A stretch of 64,000 nt of DNA. Origin: Nocardioides pinisoli. Its GTDB lineage: Bacteria; Actinomycetota; Actinomycetes; Propionibacteriales; Nocardioidaceae. Positions 24,626 through 35,400 of the stretch are shown here, piece after piece. The stretch is taken from NCBI RefSeq assembly GCF_024199985.1, contig NZ_JANARS010000002.1, positions 1-64,000 of the forward strand, given 5' to 3'. How positions within the stretch are numbered: position 1 is the stretch's first letter; each line of letters begins with the position of its first letter. The notes below the pieces were generated by a model, which worked only from the letters and a program-made list of their open reading frames with translations, had not been told where the DNA came from and did no database searches. A program made the translations under genes and the position numbers.

Positions 24626-25897
24626 ATGTCGCAGGTGCGGGACGGCTGGTCGACGACCGCCACCGGAGGTGCCGACCAGGGCACCGTCCGCCGCGCGAAC
24701 CTGTCGCTCGTCCTCCGCAGCCTCCGCGAGGGCGGCGCCCGGTCGCGGGCCCGGCTTGCGGCCGACCTCGGGCTCAACAAGGCCACCGTGTCCAGCCTCG
24801 TCACCGAGCTGCGCGAGCGCGGCCTGGTCCGCGAGGGCAGCGCCGAGCGCGGCGCCGTCGGGCGCCCCGGCACGATCGTCGAGGTCGACGGCGCCGGCGC
24901 CTACGGCGTGGGCGCGGAGATCAACGTCAACCACGTCTCGACCCGCGCGGTCGACCTGACCGGCGCCGTCGTGAGCGAGCGGCGTACGTCGGTCGACACC
25001 CGCGGCCTCGAGCCCGACGAGGTGGTCGACCGGCTGGTCGAGCTGCTGCAGGGCACGCTGGCCGACCTGGCCGCGCTCGGAACGGCTCCGGTGTCGGCGG
25101 TCGTCGGGGTCGCCGGCCTGGTCGACCGCGACCGCGGCAACGTCGCCGTCGCCGCCAACCTGGGGTGGCAGGGCGTCGACCTCGCCGGGCTCCTGCGTGC
25201 CAAGCTCGGTGACCCCGACTACCTCCTCGAGGTGGACAACGAGGCCAACCTGGCCGCTGTCGCCGAGGCCACCCCGGGCGACCCCGAGCGCCGCGACATC
25301 CTGGTCATCCACGGTGAGGTCGGCATCGGTGGCGGCATCGTCGCCGACGGCCGGCCGTTCCCCGGACGCCGCGGCTACGCCGGCGAGTTCGGCCACATCC
25401 TCGTCGACCCCGGCGGCGCCGTGTGCGGCTGCGGCCGCACCGGCTGCTGGGAGACCGTCATCGGCCTCAGCCACCTCATCGACCTCGCCGCCGACGGCGA
25501 CGACGACCCGCTGCGCTCGCCCCTCCTCGACCTCGAGGCCAAGGTCGAGGAGATCAGCCGGCGCGCCGCTGCGGGCGACGAGCGCACCCTCGCCGCACTG
25601 AGCGAGGTCGGCCGCTGGATCGGCACCGGTGCGGCCGTCCTCACCAACGTGCTCAACCCGGGCATGATCGTGCTCTCGGGCTACCTCGGCGAGATCGGCG
25701 AGTGGATCCGCGACGAGGTCGAGGCCGAGCTCGCGGCCGGGGTCCTCGCGCCCGACGCGGGCGGCACGCGCATCGCCCTCTCCGCACTGGGCTTCTCCGC
25801 CGCGGTGCACGGCGCCGCCGCCGTCGCAATCGACCACGTCTACGACGACCCGACGCTGGTGCCTCGGGTGGTTCCCACCCTGGAGGTGATGTCATGA
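24626..25897 (+). CDS. ROK family transcriptional repressor (XylR-like)
   Basis: This encodes 423 aa from ATG 24626, with GAGG 5 nt upstream; a GTG at 24593 is an alternative that would extend through the second CRP-like box. An N-terminal winged helix (RLAADLGLNKATVSSLVTELRERG, split here by eye) precedes a ROK domain with the zinc motif GHILVDPGGAVCGCGRTGCWE. The sugar-binding aspartate/glutamate region is intact. It probably represses the downstream ABC genes and is released by xylose or a related sugar. Its stop overlaps the ATPase start by 4 nt. Confidence 0.88.
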   Translation: MSQVRDGWSTTATGGADQGTVRRANLSLVLRSLREGGARSRARLAADLGLNKATVSSLVTELRERGLVREGSAERGAVGRPGTIVEVDGAGAYGVGAEINVNHVSTRAVDLTGAVVSERRTSVDTRGLEPDEVVDRLVELLQGTLADLAALGTAPVSAVVGVAGLVDRDRGNVAVAANLGWQGVDLAGLLRAKLGDPDYLLEVDNEANLAAVAEATPGDPERRDILVIHGEVGIGGGIVADGRPFPGRRGYAGEFGHILVDPGGAVCGCGRTGCWETVIGLSHLIDLAADGDDDPLRSPLLDLEAKVEEISRRAAAGDERTLAALSEVGRWIGTGAAVLTNVLNPGMIVLSGYLGEIGEWIRDEVEAELAAGVLAPDAGGTRIALSALGFSAAVHGAAAVAIDHVYDDPTLVPRVVPTLEVMS

Positions 25898-27405
25898 ACG
25901 ACGCCCCGCTCCTGACGATGCGCGGCATCGTCAAGCGGTTCCCCGGAGTCCTCGCCCTCGGCGGGGTCGAGCTCGAGGTCCGCGCCGGGGAGGTGCACTG
26001 CCTGCTGGGCCAGAACGGCGCCGGCAAGTCGACCCTGATCAAGGTGCTCTCCGCGAGCTACCAGCCCGACGAGGGCGAGATCCTCTGGGAGGGCAAGCCG
26101 GTCGTGCTGTCCACCCCCCAGGCGTCGATGGACCTCGGGATCTCCACGATCTACCAGGAGCTCGACCTCGTCCCCGACTTGAGCGTCGCCGAGAACATCT
26201 TCCTCGGCCACGAGCTGAGCACCGCCGGCTTCAGCCAGCGCGGGGAGACGATCCGTCGCACGCGTGAGCTGCTCGCCCGGCTCGGCCACTCCGAGATCCA
26301 GCCCACGCGCTCCGTCGGACGGCTCTCGCCCGCCGCGCAGCAGATCGTCAGCATGGCGCGCGCCCTGTCGCAGGACACCCGGCTGCTGATCCTCGACGAG
26401 CCGTCCGCCGTGCTCGACCAGGGTGAGGTCGACAACCTCTTCCGCGTCATCCGCGACCTCACGGCCGAGGGTGTCGCCGTCGTCTACATCTCCCACCGCC
26501 TCGAGGAGATCCGCCAGATCGGCGACCGGATCACCGTCCTCAAGGACGGCAGCACCGTCGCCACCGGCCTCGCCGTCGACCAGACGCCCACCAGCGACCT
26601 GATCAAGCTGATGACGGGCCGCTCCATCGAGTACGTCTTCCCGCCGCGCGGCGACGCCGGGCCGCCGACCGGCGAGCCGATCCTCGAGGTGATCGGCCTC
26701 GAGCTGCCGGGCGTCTTCACCGGCGTCGACCTGAGCGTGCGGGCGGGGGAGATCGTCGGCCTCGCCGGTCTCGTCGGCGCGGGACGTTCGGAGATCCTCG
26801 AGACCCTGTACGGCGCGCGGCGTCCGTCGGCGGGGACGGTGCGGGTCGCCGGCAAGGAGCTGCGTCGCGGCTCCGTGCCCGCCGCGGTCAAGGCCGGCGT
26901 CGGCCTCGCCCCGGAGGAGCGCAAGAGCCAGGGACTGCTGCTCGACCAGGCCATCTACAGCAACATCACCGTGTCCACGATGGGCCGCTTCAGCCGGTTC
27001 GGGCTGCTCGACAGCCGGGCCGAGCGCAAGCGCTCCGCCGAGCTCACGGAGTCCCTCGACGTCCGTCCGGCAGGGGTCGATCGCCTCGTGCGCCTCCTGT
27101 CGGGCGGCAACCAGCAGAAGGTCGTCCTGGCCAGGTGGCTGCTGCGCGAGTGCCGCGTGCTGCTCCTGGACGAGCCGACTCGAGGGGTCGACGTCGGCGC
27201 CCGCGCCGAGATCTACACCCTCGTCCGCTCACTGGCCGACTCCGGCGTCGCCGTGGTGGTCGTGTCGAGCGAGGTGGAGGAGGTGCTCGGGCTCTCGGAC
27301 CGGGTCCTCGTGGTCCGTGAGGGCCGTGTCGTGCACGAAGGTCCCGCGGGGGAGATCGACGAGTCCCGGGTCCTCGACCTGGTCATGGAAGGAAAGGTCG
27401 CATGA
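25894..27405 (+). CDS. Sugar ABC transporter ATP-binding protein (two ATPase domains)
   Basis: This encodes 503 aa from ATG 25894, overlapping the ROK gene. It contains two tandem ABC domains as in RbsA/XylG. The first has Walker A GQNGAGKST and Walker B LLILDEPSA, with a degenerate signature LSPAAQQ. The second has a degenerate P-loop region (GLVGAGRSE) and the good signature LSGGNQQK with LLLDEPTRGVD. This mixed pattern is usual in carbohydrate uptake family 2. It energises uptake of a pentose or hexose with the following permease and lipoprotein. Confidence 0.92.
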   Translation: MNDAPLLTMRGIVKRFPGVLALGGVELEVRAGEVHCLLGQNGAGKSTLIKVLSASYQPDEGEILWEGKPVVLSTPQASMDLGISTIYQELDLVPDLSVAENIFLGHELSTAGFSQRGETIRRTRELLARLGHSEIQPTRSVGRLSPAAQQIVSMARALSQDTRLLILDEPSAVLDQGEVDNLFRVIRDLTAEGVAVVYISHRLEEIRQIGDRITVLKDGSTVATGLAVDQTPTSDLIKLMTGRSIEYVFPPRGDAGPPTGEPILEVIGLELPGVFTGVDLSVRAGEIVGLAGLVGAGRSEILETLYGARRPSAGTVRVAGKELRRGSVPAAVKAGVGLAPEERKSQGLLLDQAIYSNITVSTMGRFSRFGLLDSRAERKRSAELTESLDVRPAGVDRLVRLLSGGNQQKVVLARWLLRECRVLLLDEPTRGVDVGARAEIYTLVRSLADSGVAVVVVSSEVEEVLGLSDRVLVVREGRVVHEGPAGEIDESRVLDLVMEGKVA

Positions 27406-28475
27406 GCGAGCAGAGCACGAGCCGGGACAGGGGGTCGGTGGAGAACACCGTCGCCCCCTCGAAGGACACGGTCACGGTGGAGCGCGCCGCCGCCGAGTCG
27501 GGCAGGGGCGGGGGAGGACTGATGAGCGGCTCGTTCGGCCGCAACCTCGGCCTCGTCGTGGCGCTGCTGCTGATCTGCGCCGCCGGCGTCGTCACCGCCG
27601 GCGACCGGTTCGCCAGCGTCGACAACCTGCTCACGGTCCTCCGCTTCGCCTCCGCGCTGGGCGTGGTGGCCATCGGGATGACCTTCGTCATCACCGGTGG
27701 CGGCATCGACCTCTCGGTCGGCGCCATCGTCGCGCTGTGCTCGGTGTGGGCCACGACGTTCGCCACCCAGACGATGGCCACGGACTCCCACTGGATCGTC
27801 ATGGTGTTCGCCGCCCTGGCGGTGGGAGCCGGCTGCGGACTCGTCAACGGGGTGGTGATCGCCTACGGCAAGGTGGTCCCGTTCATCACGACGCTGGCGA
27901 TGCTCGCCGCCGCCCGCGGTCTCGCCGAGATCATCTCCGAGCGGCGTACGCAGATCGTGACCGTCGACGGCTTCAAGGACTTCTTCGCCGCCGACATCCT
28001 CGGGGTGCCGCTCCTGGTCATCATCTTCGTGCTCGTCTCGATCGGCGGGTGGGTCCTCCTCAACCGCACGACGTTCGGACGGCGCACGCTCGCGGTCGGT
28101 GGCAACCCGGAGGCCGCCCGTCTGGCCGGCATCAACGTCAACCGGCACACGGTCATGCTCTACGTCCTCGTCGGTCTCTGCTGCGGCCTCGCCGCGCTGA
28201 TGCTGGTGAGCCGCACGACGACCGGCAGCTCGACCCACGGCACGTTGTGGGAGCTCGATGCCATCGCGGCCGTCGTCATCGGCGGCACCCTGCTGACCGG
28301 CGGGCGCGGCACGATCGTCGGCACCGTCGTCGGCGTCCTGATCTTCGCCACGCTGGGCAACGTCTTCACCCTCAACAACCAGGACACCTCGACCCAGGCG
28401 GTCGCGAAGGGCCTCATCATCGTCGTCGCCGTGCTGCTCCAGCAGCGACTGGCACGCAACGCGAACTCGACGTAG
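27402..28475 (+). CDS. Sugar ABC transporter permease (RbsC/XylH-like)
   Basis: This encodes 357 aa, overlapping the ATPase gene by 4 nt. A hydrophilic N-terminus of about 40 residues precedes 8-10 membrane helices. The family motifs FVITGGGIDLSVGAIVAL and the late AVVIGGTLLTGGRGTIVGT are present. It forms the membrane channel of the sugar importer. Confidence 0.92.
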   Translation: MSEQSTSRDRGSVENTVAPSKDTVTVERAAAESGRGGGGLMSGSFGRNLGLVVALLLICAAGVVTAGDRFASVDNLLTVLRFASALGVVAIGMTFVITGGGIDLSVGAIVALCSVWATTFATQTMATDSHWIVMVFAALAVGAGCGLVNGVVIAYGKVVPFITTLAMLAAARGLAEIISERRTQIVTVDGFKDFFAADILGVPLLVIIFVLVSIGGWVLLNRTTFGRRTLAVGGNPEAARLAGINVNRHTVMLYVLVGLCCGLAALMLVSRTTTGSSTHGTLWELDAIAAVVIGGTLLTGGRGTIVGTVVGVLIFATLGNVFTLNNQDTSTQAVAKGLIIVVAVLLQQRLARNANST

Positions 28476-28598
28476 CGGACAGGCACCAGCCCGCACGCAC
28501 ACCCTGCACTCGGAACCACCGCACCACCACGCCGGCACGACTCGGAGCGCCGGCCGCAGCACCGCACCCATCGAGAACACACACAAGGAGCACGACCC

Positions 28599-29675
28599 AT
28601 GCGACTGCGCACTCCCTTCCGACGGCACCAGAGCCGCCGCTACTCCGGCCTCGTGGTCGGCGCGGTCGCCGTCCTGTCCCTCGCCGCCTGCACCGGCAGC
28701 GCCCAGGACGCCGCCGAGGACGACGACGGCGGCTCCGACTCGGCGCCGGCCGCCGCCGCGGGCAGCAACGACGAGGAAGGCGACCAGGTCACCATCGGCT
28801 TCTCGGCACCTGCCGCGGACCACGGCTGGATGGCCGCCATCACCAACAACGTCCGCGACCTCGCGGAGGAGTACCCCGACATCGACCTCCAGGTCGCGGA
28901 GGGCACCAACGACGTCAACCTGCAGATCAGCCAGGTCGAGACCTTCATCAACGACAAGGTCGACGCGATCGTGCTCCTGCCCTTCGACGGCGCCGCGATG
29001 ACGCCCGTCGCGCTGAAGGCGATGGAGGCCGGCATCCCGGTCATCAACGTCGACCGCGAGTTCGACGACCCCAACGCGGCGCGCGTCACGGTGCTCGGCG
29101 ACAACTACGGCATGGGCGTCTCGGCCGGTCAGTACGTCTGCGAGCAGGCCGGCGGCAACAAGGACGCCGTCGTCGCCGAGATCGCCGGCATCGACTCGCT
29201 GCCGCTGACCCAGGACCGCAGCCAGGGCTTCGAGGACGCGCTGTCCGAGTGCGGCCTCGACGTCGACGCCCGCCAGGCTGCGGAGTTCACCGTCGAGAGC
29301 GGCGAGGAGGTCGCGGCCAACCTGCTCCAGGCCGAGCCGAAGATCGACTTCCTCTGGAACCACGACGACGACCAGGGTGTCGGCGTGCTCGCCGCCATCG
29401 AGAACGCCGGCCGTGACGAGTTCACCATGATCGGTGGCGCCGGCTCGGCCAACGCCATGCGCGCGATCCAGGAGGACAGCGGCGTGCTCAAGGCGACGGT
29501 CATCTACCCGTCCACCCAGGGCGCCGACGGCGTCAAGCTCGCTCGCCTGCTGGTGCAGGACAAGGCGATGAGCGACCTCGTCGAGGTCGAGGTGCCCCGC
29601 ACCGTCCAGCTCTTCGCCCCGGTCGTCACCTCGGAGAACGTCGACCAGTACATCGACTCGGCCTTCGAGTCCTGA
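28599..29675 (+). CDS. Sugar ABC transporter substrate-binding lipoprotein
   Basis: This encodes 358 aa with an AAGGAG ribosome binding site. The lipobox is LSLAAC, followed by an acidic, Ala/Ser-rich linker. The body is a periplasmic-binding-protein type 1 fold (peripla_BP_4), with QISQVETFINDKVDAIVLLP and GIPVINVDREF typical of ribose/xylose/galactose binders. The 123-nt gap from the permease contains no clear promoter, so it is probably in the same transcript. Confidence 0.92.
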   Translation: MRLRTPFRRHQSRRYSGLVVGAVAVLSLAACTGSAQDAAEDDDGGSDSAPAAAAGSNDEEGDQVTIGFSAPAADHGWMAAITNNVRDLAEEYPDIDLQVAEGTNDVNLQISQVETFINDKVDAIVLLPFDGAAMTPVALKAMEAGIPVINVDREFDDPNAARVTVLGDNYGMGVSAGQYVCEQAGGNKDAVVAEIAGIDSLPLTQDRSQGFEDALSECGLDVDARQAAEFTVESGEEVAANLLQAEPKIDFLWNHDDDQGVGVLAAIENAGRDEFTMIGGAGSANAMRAIQEDSGVLKATVIYPSTQGADGVKLARLLVQDKAMSDLVEVEVPRTVQLFAPVVTSENVDQYIDSAFES

Positions 29676-29681
29676 GGCGGT

Positions 29682-29720
29682 CCGCGGCGGCTCCCTCCCG
29701 GGAGCCGGGAGCCGCCGCGG
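29682..29720 (+). terminator. Hairpin after the substrate-binding protein gene
   Basis: A perfect 13-bp GC-rich stem (29682-29694 with 29708-29720) lies 6 nt after the stop. It could protect the upstream ABC mRNA or terminate part of the transcripts. The rest of the gap to 29843 is low-complexity, ACC-rich and carries no gene. Confidence 0.65.
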
Positions 29721-29843
29721 CCCCCCGAACCACCACCCTCACCACCCTCGACCACCACCACGCCCGGGCCCACCGCCGTCCGGCACCCGGGGCGTACGAA
29801 CAGCGCCCCGACCCCGTCACCAGATCGCACACGAGGAGGTCCG

Positions 29844-31037
29844 ATGACCACCAGCTCCGACGCCACCGACAGCACGCCCGACCTGTCGGTCGGCATGGTG
29901 GGGTACGCCTTCATGGGCGCCGCGCACTCGCACGCCTGGCGCACCGCCCACCGGTTCTTCGACCTCCCGCTCCACCCCCGCATGAGGGCCGTCGCCGGCC
30001 GTGACGCCCAGGCCGTCCGAGCCGCCGCCGACCGTCTCGGGTGGGAGTCCACCGAGACCTCGTGGCAGGCGCTCGTGGAGCGCGACGACATCGACCTCGT
30101 CGACGTCTGCACGCCGGGCCACACCCACGCCGAGATCGTCATCGCCGCCCTCGAGGCCGGCAAGCACGTCCTGTGCGAGAAGCCGCTGGCCAACAGCATC
30201 GAGGAGGCCGAGGCGATGACCCGTGCCGCCGAGGCGGCCGCGGCCTCAGGCGTCCGCGCCATGGTCGGCTTCACCTACCGCCGCGTCCCCGCGATCGCCC
30301 TGGCCCGCCAGCTCGTCGCCGAGGGCCGCCTCGGCACGCTGCACCACGTGCGCGCGCAGTACCTCCAGGACTGGATCGTCGACCCGCAGGCGCCCCTGTC
30401 GTGGCGCCTGGAGAAGGACAAGGCCGGCTCGGGCTCCCTCGGCGACATCGGGGCGCACATCATCGACATCACCCAGTACATCACCGGCGACACGATCAGC
30501 CGGGTCACCGGCCGACTGCGCACCTTCGTCGACGAGCGCCCGCTGCCCAGCGAGCACTCCGGCCTGTCCGGGACGGCCGGCTCCGGCACCGGCAAGGTGA
30601 CCGTCGACGACGCCGCCACCTTCCTCGCCGACTTCCGCGGGGGAGCGATGGGCGTCTTCGAGGCGACCCGCTTCGCCTCGGGCCGCAAGAACGCCATCCG
30701 CATCGAGGTCAACGGGTCGCAGGGCAGCATCGCCTTCGACTTCGAGGACATGAACGTCCTCCACTTCTTCGACGGCACCGAGGACGCCCGCACCGCCGGC
30801 TTCCGACGGATCCTCGTCACCGAGCCGGAGCACCCCTACGTGGGCGCGTGGTGGCCCCCGGGCCACGTCATCGGTTACGAGCACGGCTTCATCCACCAGG
30901 CGGTCGACCTGGTCCGCGACATCGCGGCAGGCAACGACCCCTCCCCATCCTTTGCCGACGGACTCCAGGTGCAGCGCGTCCTGGCCGCGGTCGAGACCAG
31001 CTCTGACAACGACTCGTGGCAGGAGATCCCCGCATGA
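29844..31037 (+). CDS. Gfo/Idh/MocA family sugar dehydrogenase
   Basis: This encodes 397 aa with an AGGAGG-like ribosome binding site. The N-terminal Rossmann segment is [15 protein letters not shown], in place of the usual GxGxxG. The catalytic EKP motif is in [13 protein letters not shown], and [17 protein letters not shown] carries the conserved His/Asp region. Family members oxidise or reduce sugars with NAD(P), including 3-keto-sugar formation and inositol or levoglucosan oxidation. Its stop overlaps the xylA start by 4 nt, so the two are coupled. Confidence 0.9.
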   Translation: MTTSSDATDSTPDLSVGMVGYAFMGAAHSHAWRTAHRFFDLPLHPRMRAVAGRDAQAVRAAADRLGWESTETSWQALVERDDIDLVDVCTPGHTHAEIVIAALEAGKHVLCEKPLANSIEEAEAMTRAAEAAAASGVRAMVGFTYRRVPAIALARQLVAEGRLGTLHHVRAQYLQDWIVDPQAPLSWRLEKDKAGSGSLGDIGAHIIDITQYITGDTISRVTGRLRTFVDERPLPSEHSGLSGTAGSGTGKVTVDDAATFLADFRGGAMGVFEATRFASGRKNAIRIEVNGSQGSIAFDFEDMNVLHFFDGTEDARTAGFRRILVTEPEHPYVGAWWPPGHVIGYEHGFIHQAVDLVRDIAAGNDPSPSFADGLQVQRVLAAVETSSDNDSWQEIPA

Positions 31038-32194
31038 ACGACTACACCCCGACCCCTGACGACAAGTTCTCGTTCGGCCTCTGGACGGTGGGCTGGCAGG
31101 GCACCGACGTGTTCGGGCCCAGCTCCCGCGCGCTGCTCGACCCCGTCGACGCCACCTACAAGCTCGCCGAGCTGGGCGCGGCCGCCGTGACCTTCCACGA
31201 CGACGACCTCGTGCCCGACGACGACCAGCGCGACGCGGTGCTCGAGCGCTTCGAGAAGGCGCTGTCCGACACCGGCCTCGCCGTCGAGATGGTGACCACC
31301 AACCTCTTCGGCCACCCGGTCTTCAAGGAGGGCGCGCTCACTGCCAACAACCGCGAGGTGCGGCGCTACGCGCTCGCCAAGGCGCTGCGCAACATCGACC
31401 TGGCCGCGTCCCTGGGCGCGAAGACCTTCGTGCTGTGGGGCGGCCGCGAGGGTGCCGAGCACGGCGCCGCGAAGGACGTGCAGGCCGCGCTCGACCGCTA
31501 CAGCGAGTCGCTCAACCTGCTCTGTGCCTACGTCAAGGAGCAGGGCTACGACATGCGGTTCGCCCTCGAGCCCAAGCCCAACGAGCCGCGCGGCGACATC
31601 CTGCTCCCGACGATCGGCCACGCGCTGGCGCTGATCGCCGAGCTCGACGACCCCGACATGGTGGGGCTCAACCCCGAGGTGGGCCACGAGGAGATGGCCG
31701 GGCTCAACTTCGCCCACGGCATCAGCCAGGCGCTGTGGCACGACAAGCTCTTCCACGTCGACCTCAACGGCCAGCACGGCCCCCGCTTCGACCAGGACCT
31801 GCGCTTCGGCGCGGGCAACGTGCGCGGCGCCTTCTGGACCGTCGACGCCCTGCTCGGTGCAGGCACGGGCAAGGCCTACGACGGCTACGTGCACTTCGAC
31901 TTCAAGCCCCCGCGCGCCGAGGCCGAGGACGGCGTCTGGGAGTCCGCCCGTGGGTGCATGCGCAACTACCTGATCCTGCGCGACAAGGTGCAGGCCTTCC
32001 GCGCCGACCCCGACGTCGTCGCGGCGCTCGAGGCGGCCGAGGTCGGCACGCTGCGCACCCCGACCCTCGGCGAGGGGGAGTCGCTCGCCGACCTCCGCGC
32101 GGCGTCGTACGACGTCGAGGGGCTCGGCGCGCGCAGCGTCGGCCAGGAGGCGCTCGACCAGCTCGCCCTCGAGCACCTGATGGGCGTGCGCTGA
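31034..32194 (+). CDS. xylA: Xylose isomerase
   Basis: This encodes 386 aa from ATG 31034 with AGGAG upstream. The length matches the short actinobacterial class. The active-site histidine is in TFHDDDLVP, the substrate lysine in [10 protein letters not shown], and metal ligands in [11 protein letters not shown] and HVDLNGQ. It interconverts D-xylose and D-xylulose (and glucose/fructose). With xylB and the XylR-like repressor it forms a complete entry route for xylose into the pentose phosphate pathway. Confidence 0.95.
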   Translation: MNDYTPTPDDKFSFGLWTVGWQGTDVFGPSSRALLDPVDATYKLAELGAAAVTFHDDDLVPDDDQRDAVLERFEKALSDTGLAVEMVTTNLFGHPVFKEGALTANNREVRRYALAKALRNIDLAASLGAKTFVLWGGREGAEHGAAKDVQAALDRYSESLNLLCAYVKEQGYDMRFALEPKPNEPRGDILLPTIGHALALIAELDDPDMVGLNPEVGHEEMAGLNFAHGISQALWHDKLFHVDLNGQHGPRFDQDLRFGAGNVRGAFWTVDALLGAGTGKAYDGYVHFDFKPPRAEAEDGVWESARGCMRNYLILRDKVQAFRADPDVVAALEAAEVGTLRTPTLGEGESLADLRAASYDVEGLGARSVGQEALDQLALEHLMGVR

Positions 32195-32205
32195 GGAGAC
32201 CCCGA

Positions 32206-32234
32206 GGCCCGGCGGGCGCCGAACCCGCCGGGCC
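32206..32234 (+). terminator. Hairpin after xylA
   Basis: A perfect 11-bp stem (32206-32216 with 32224-32234) with a 7-nt loop lies 11 nt after the xylA stop. Confidence 0.65.
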
Positions 32235-32292
32235 CACCCGGTCCACCCGGACCGATCCCTGACCAGACCCCCCGACCCGACCACCCGTTCCC

Positions 32293-32332
32293 CGCACGAC
32301 CGCACCACCGCACGACCGCACGACCGCACGAC
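32293..32332. repeat. Five tandem 8-bp units (cgcacgac) upstream of the large secreted protein gene
   Basis: Four units are identical and one differs by a single base (cgcaccac). They lie 72 nt before the ATG at 32404, in the 5' leader or promoter region. Unit number could vary by slippage. Confidence 0.8.
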
Positions 32333-32403
32333 AAGGGCCGAACGCCCGGGGACCCGCCCCGGACCTGATGGAGCGCACATCCGTCACCACAGAAGGGATC
32401 GTG

Positions 32404-35400
32404 ATGAACAGACTCATCACGCGACTGCAGAGGCGCTCCCGCGTCGCGGTCGGCTCCACCATGGCCTTGATCGTGTCGCTGCCCCTGGGCGCGACCATCG
32501 GGCTGGCCTCCGCGGCCTCCGCGGCGCCGAGCACCGAGCTCTCCGCCGCCACCTCCTCCGACGACCGGACCGCCTCCGACAGGACCGGCAAGAACCAGAA
32601 GAAGACCGAGGCAGAGAGCACGCTGGGTGACGCGGTCCCGTGGACCGCCGACCCGAAGGCGTCCGCCGCCGCCGCGGCCGAGGAGTCGTTCGACGCGCTC
32701 CTGTTCTCCAAGACCGCCGCGTTCCGACACTCCAACATCGACGAGGCGACCACCGCCATCCAGACGCTGGCTGCCGACAACAACTTCACGGTGACGGCGA
32801 CCGAGGACAGCTCGGCCTTCAACGACGCCAACCTCGAGCAGTACGAGGTCGTCATCTTCCTCTCGACGACCGGTGACGTGCTGAACGCGACGGAGCAGGC
32901 GGCCTTCGAGCGCTACATCCAGGCAGGTGGCGGCTACGCGGGCATCCACGCGGCCTCCGACACCGAGTACGACTGGCCGTGGTACGGCCAGCTCGTGGGC
33001 GCCTACTTCAACAACCACCCGGCGGGCACCCCCACCGCGACCGTCAAGGTCGAGGACCCGGCCCACGCCTCCACGCACGGCATCGAGCCGCGCTGGCAGC
33101 GCACCGACGAGTGGTACAACTTCCGCACCAACCCGGCCGCCAACCCCCGCACCAAGCTCCACGTGCTGGCGTCGCTGGACGAGACGACGTACGCCCCGGG
33201 CGGCGGTGCGATGGGGGCCGAGCACCCGATCGCGTGGTGCCAGGACTACGACGGCGGCCGCAGCTGGTACACCGGGATGGGCCACACCGAGGCCTCCTTC
33301 GTCGACCCCAAGTTCCTCGGCCACATCCTCGGTGGCATCCAGACCGCCGCGGGCGTCGTGGACTCCGACTGCAAGGCAACCCTGACCTCCAGCTTCGAGA
33401 AGGTCGCTCTCGACGAGAACACCTCGAACCCCATGGAGCTCGCGATCGCCGAGGACGGCCGGGTGTTCTACATCGACCGCAACGGCGCCGTGCGCATCAT
33501 CAAGCCCAACGGCACGGTCGTGACGGCCGGCACCATCCCGGTCTACACCGGTCAGGAGTTCGGTCTGCTGGGCATCGCCCTGGACCCCGACTTCGCCACC
33601 AACAACCACGTCTTCCTCTACTTCTCCCCGACGGGCACCGCGGCGACGGACCGCATCTCGCGCTTCACCATGTCGGGCGACACGCTGCAGCTGAGCTCCG
33701 AGGTGAAGATCCTCGACGTCCCGACACAGCGTGACCAGTGCTGCCACGCGGGCGGCTCGATGGAGTTCGACAACGACGGGAACCTCTACCTCGCCACCGG
33801 CGACAACACCAACCCGTTCGACTCCGGCGGCTACACCCCGATCGACGAGCGTCCCGACCGCAGCGCGTGGGACGCCCAGCGCACCTCGGGCAACACCAAC
33901 AGCCTCAACGGCAAGGTGCTGCGCATCCGGCCCTCCGCCGACGGCGGCTACACCGTCCCGGCCGGCAACCTCTTCCCGCCCGGTACGGAGAAGACGCGGC
34001 CCGAGATCTACGCCATGGGCTTCCGCAACCCGTTCCGCATCGGCCTCGACGAGCAGAACAACAACATCCTCGTCGCCGACTACGGTCCCGACGCCGGCTC
34101 GGTGAGCGCCACCCGGGGCCCCAACGGCCGCGTCGAGTGGAACATCCTGGACGAGCCGGGCAACTACGGCTGGCCCTACTGCGTCGGCAACAACACGCCC
34201 TACAACGACTACAACTTCGCGACCAGCACCGCGGGTGCTGCGTTCAACTGTGACGCGCCGGTCAACGACTCGCCCAACAACACGGGTCTGACCAACCTGC
34301 CGGCGGCGAAGCCTGCCGTCATCTGGCAGAGCAACAACGGCTCGATCACCGGCACCCCGGAGATCGGGGCCAGCGGCGCGCCGATGACCTCCGGCACCTA
34401 CGACTACGACCCCGACCTGGCGTCGGACCGCAAGTGGCCGGAGTACTTCGACCGGAAGGCGATCTGGGCCGACTGGAACAACAGCCGGCTGTTCACGGTG
34501 CAGGTGAACCAGGACGGCACCAACTACACCGACATCAACCGGCTCCTCTCGACGCTGCCGATGGTCCGTCCGCACGCGCTCCAGTTCGGCCCGGACGGCG
34601 CCCTCTACATGATCGAGTGGGGAAGCGGCTTCAACGGCAACAACTCCGACTCCGGCGTCTACCGGATCGACTACGTCGAGGGCAACCGTGCCCCGGTCGC
34701 GCGGGCGAGCGCCGACAAGACGTCCGGTGCCGCACCGCTGACGGTGCAGTTCGACGGGAGCACGTCCTTCGACGCCGACACGGGTGACGCCACGGGCCTC
34801 ACCTATGCGTGGGACTTCGACAGCGACGGCACGGTCGACGCCACGACGGCGAAGGCCAGCCACACCTACACGACGGCGGGCAACTTCACCGCCAAGCTGA
34901 CGGTGACCGACGCCGACGGCCGCACGGGCTCGACCAACATCGACATCACCGCGGGCAACACCGCACCGACCGTCGAGCTGGTCCTGCCGAAGGACGGGGG
35001 CTTCTTCGACTTCGGCGACTACGTGGAGTACGAGGTCAAGGTCACCGACCCCGAGGACGGGACGATCGACTGCAGCAAGGTCGTCGTGCAGCCCGGCCTC
35101 GGACACGACCAGCACTCGCACGACTACGAGCAGTACCAGGGCTGCACCGGCACCCTGGCGCTGCCCGGTGACACCGGCCACTCGGGTGCCAACATCTTCG
35201 GCACCATCAAGGCGACCTACACCGACAAGGGCGCCGGCGTCGCCGGTGCGCTGACGGGCGTCGACGGCATCGTCCTCCACACCAAGCACAAGGAGGCCGA
35301 GTTCTTCGACAAGACCGGTCGGGTGGGCACAGGTGCCGGCACGGCCGGCGTCACGACCCAGACGACCACCGACACCGGCGGCGGCCTCAACGTCACCGGC

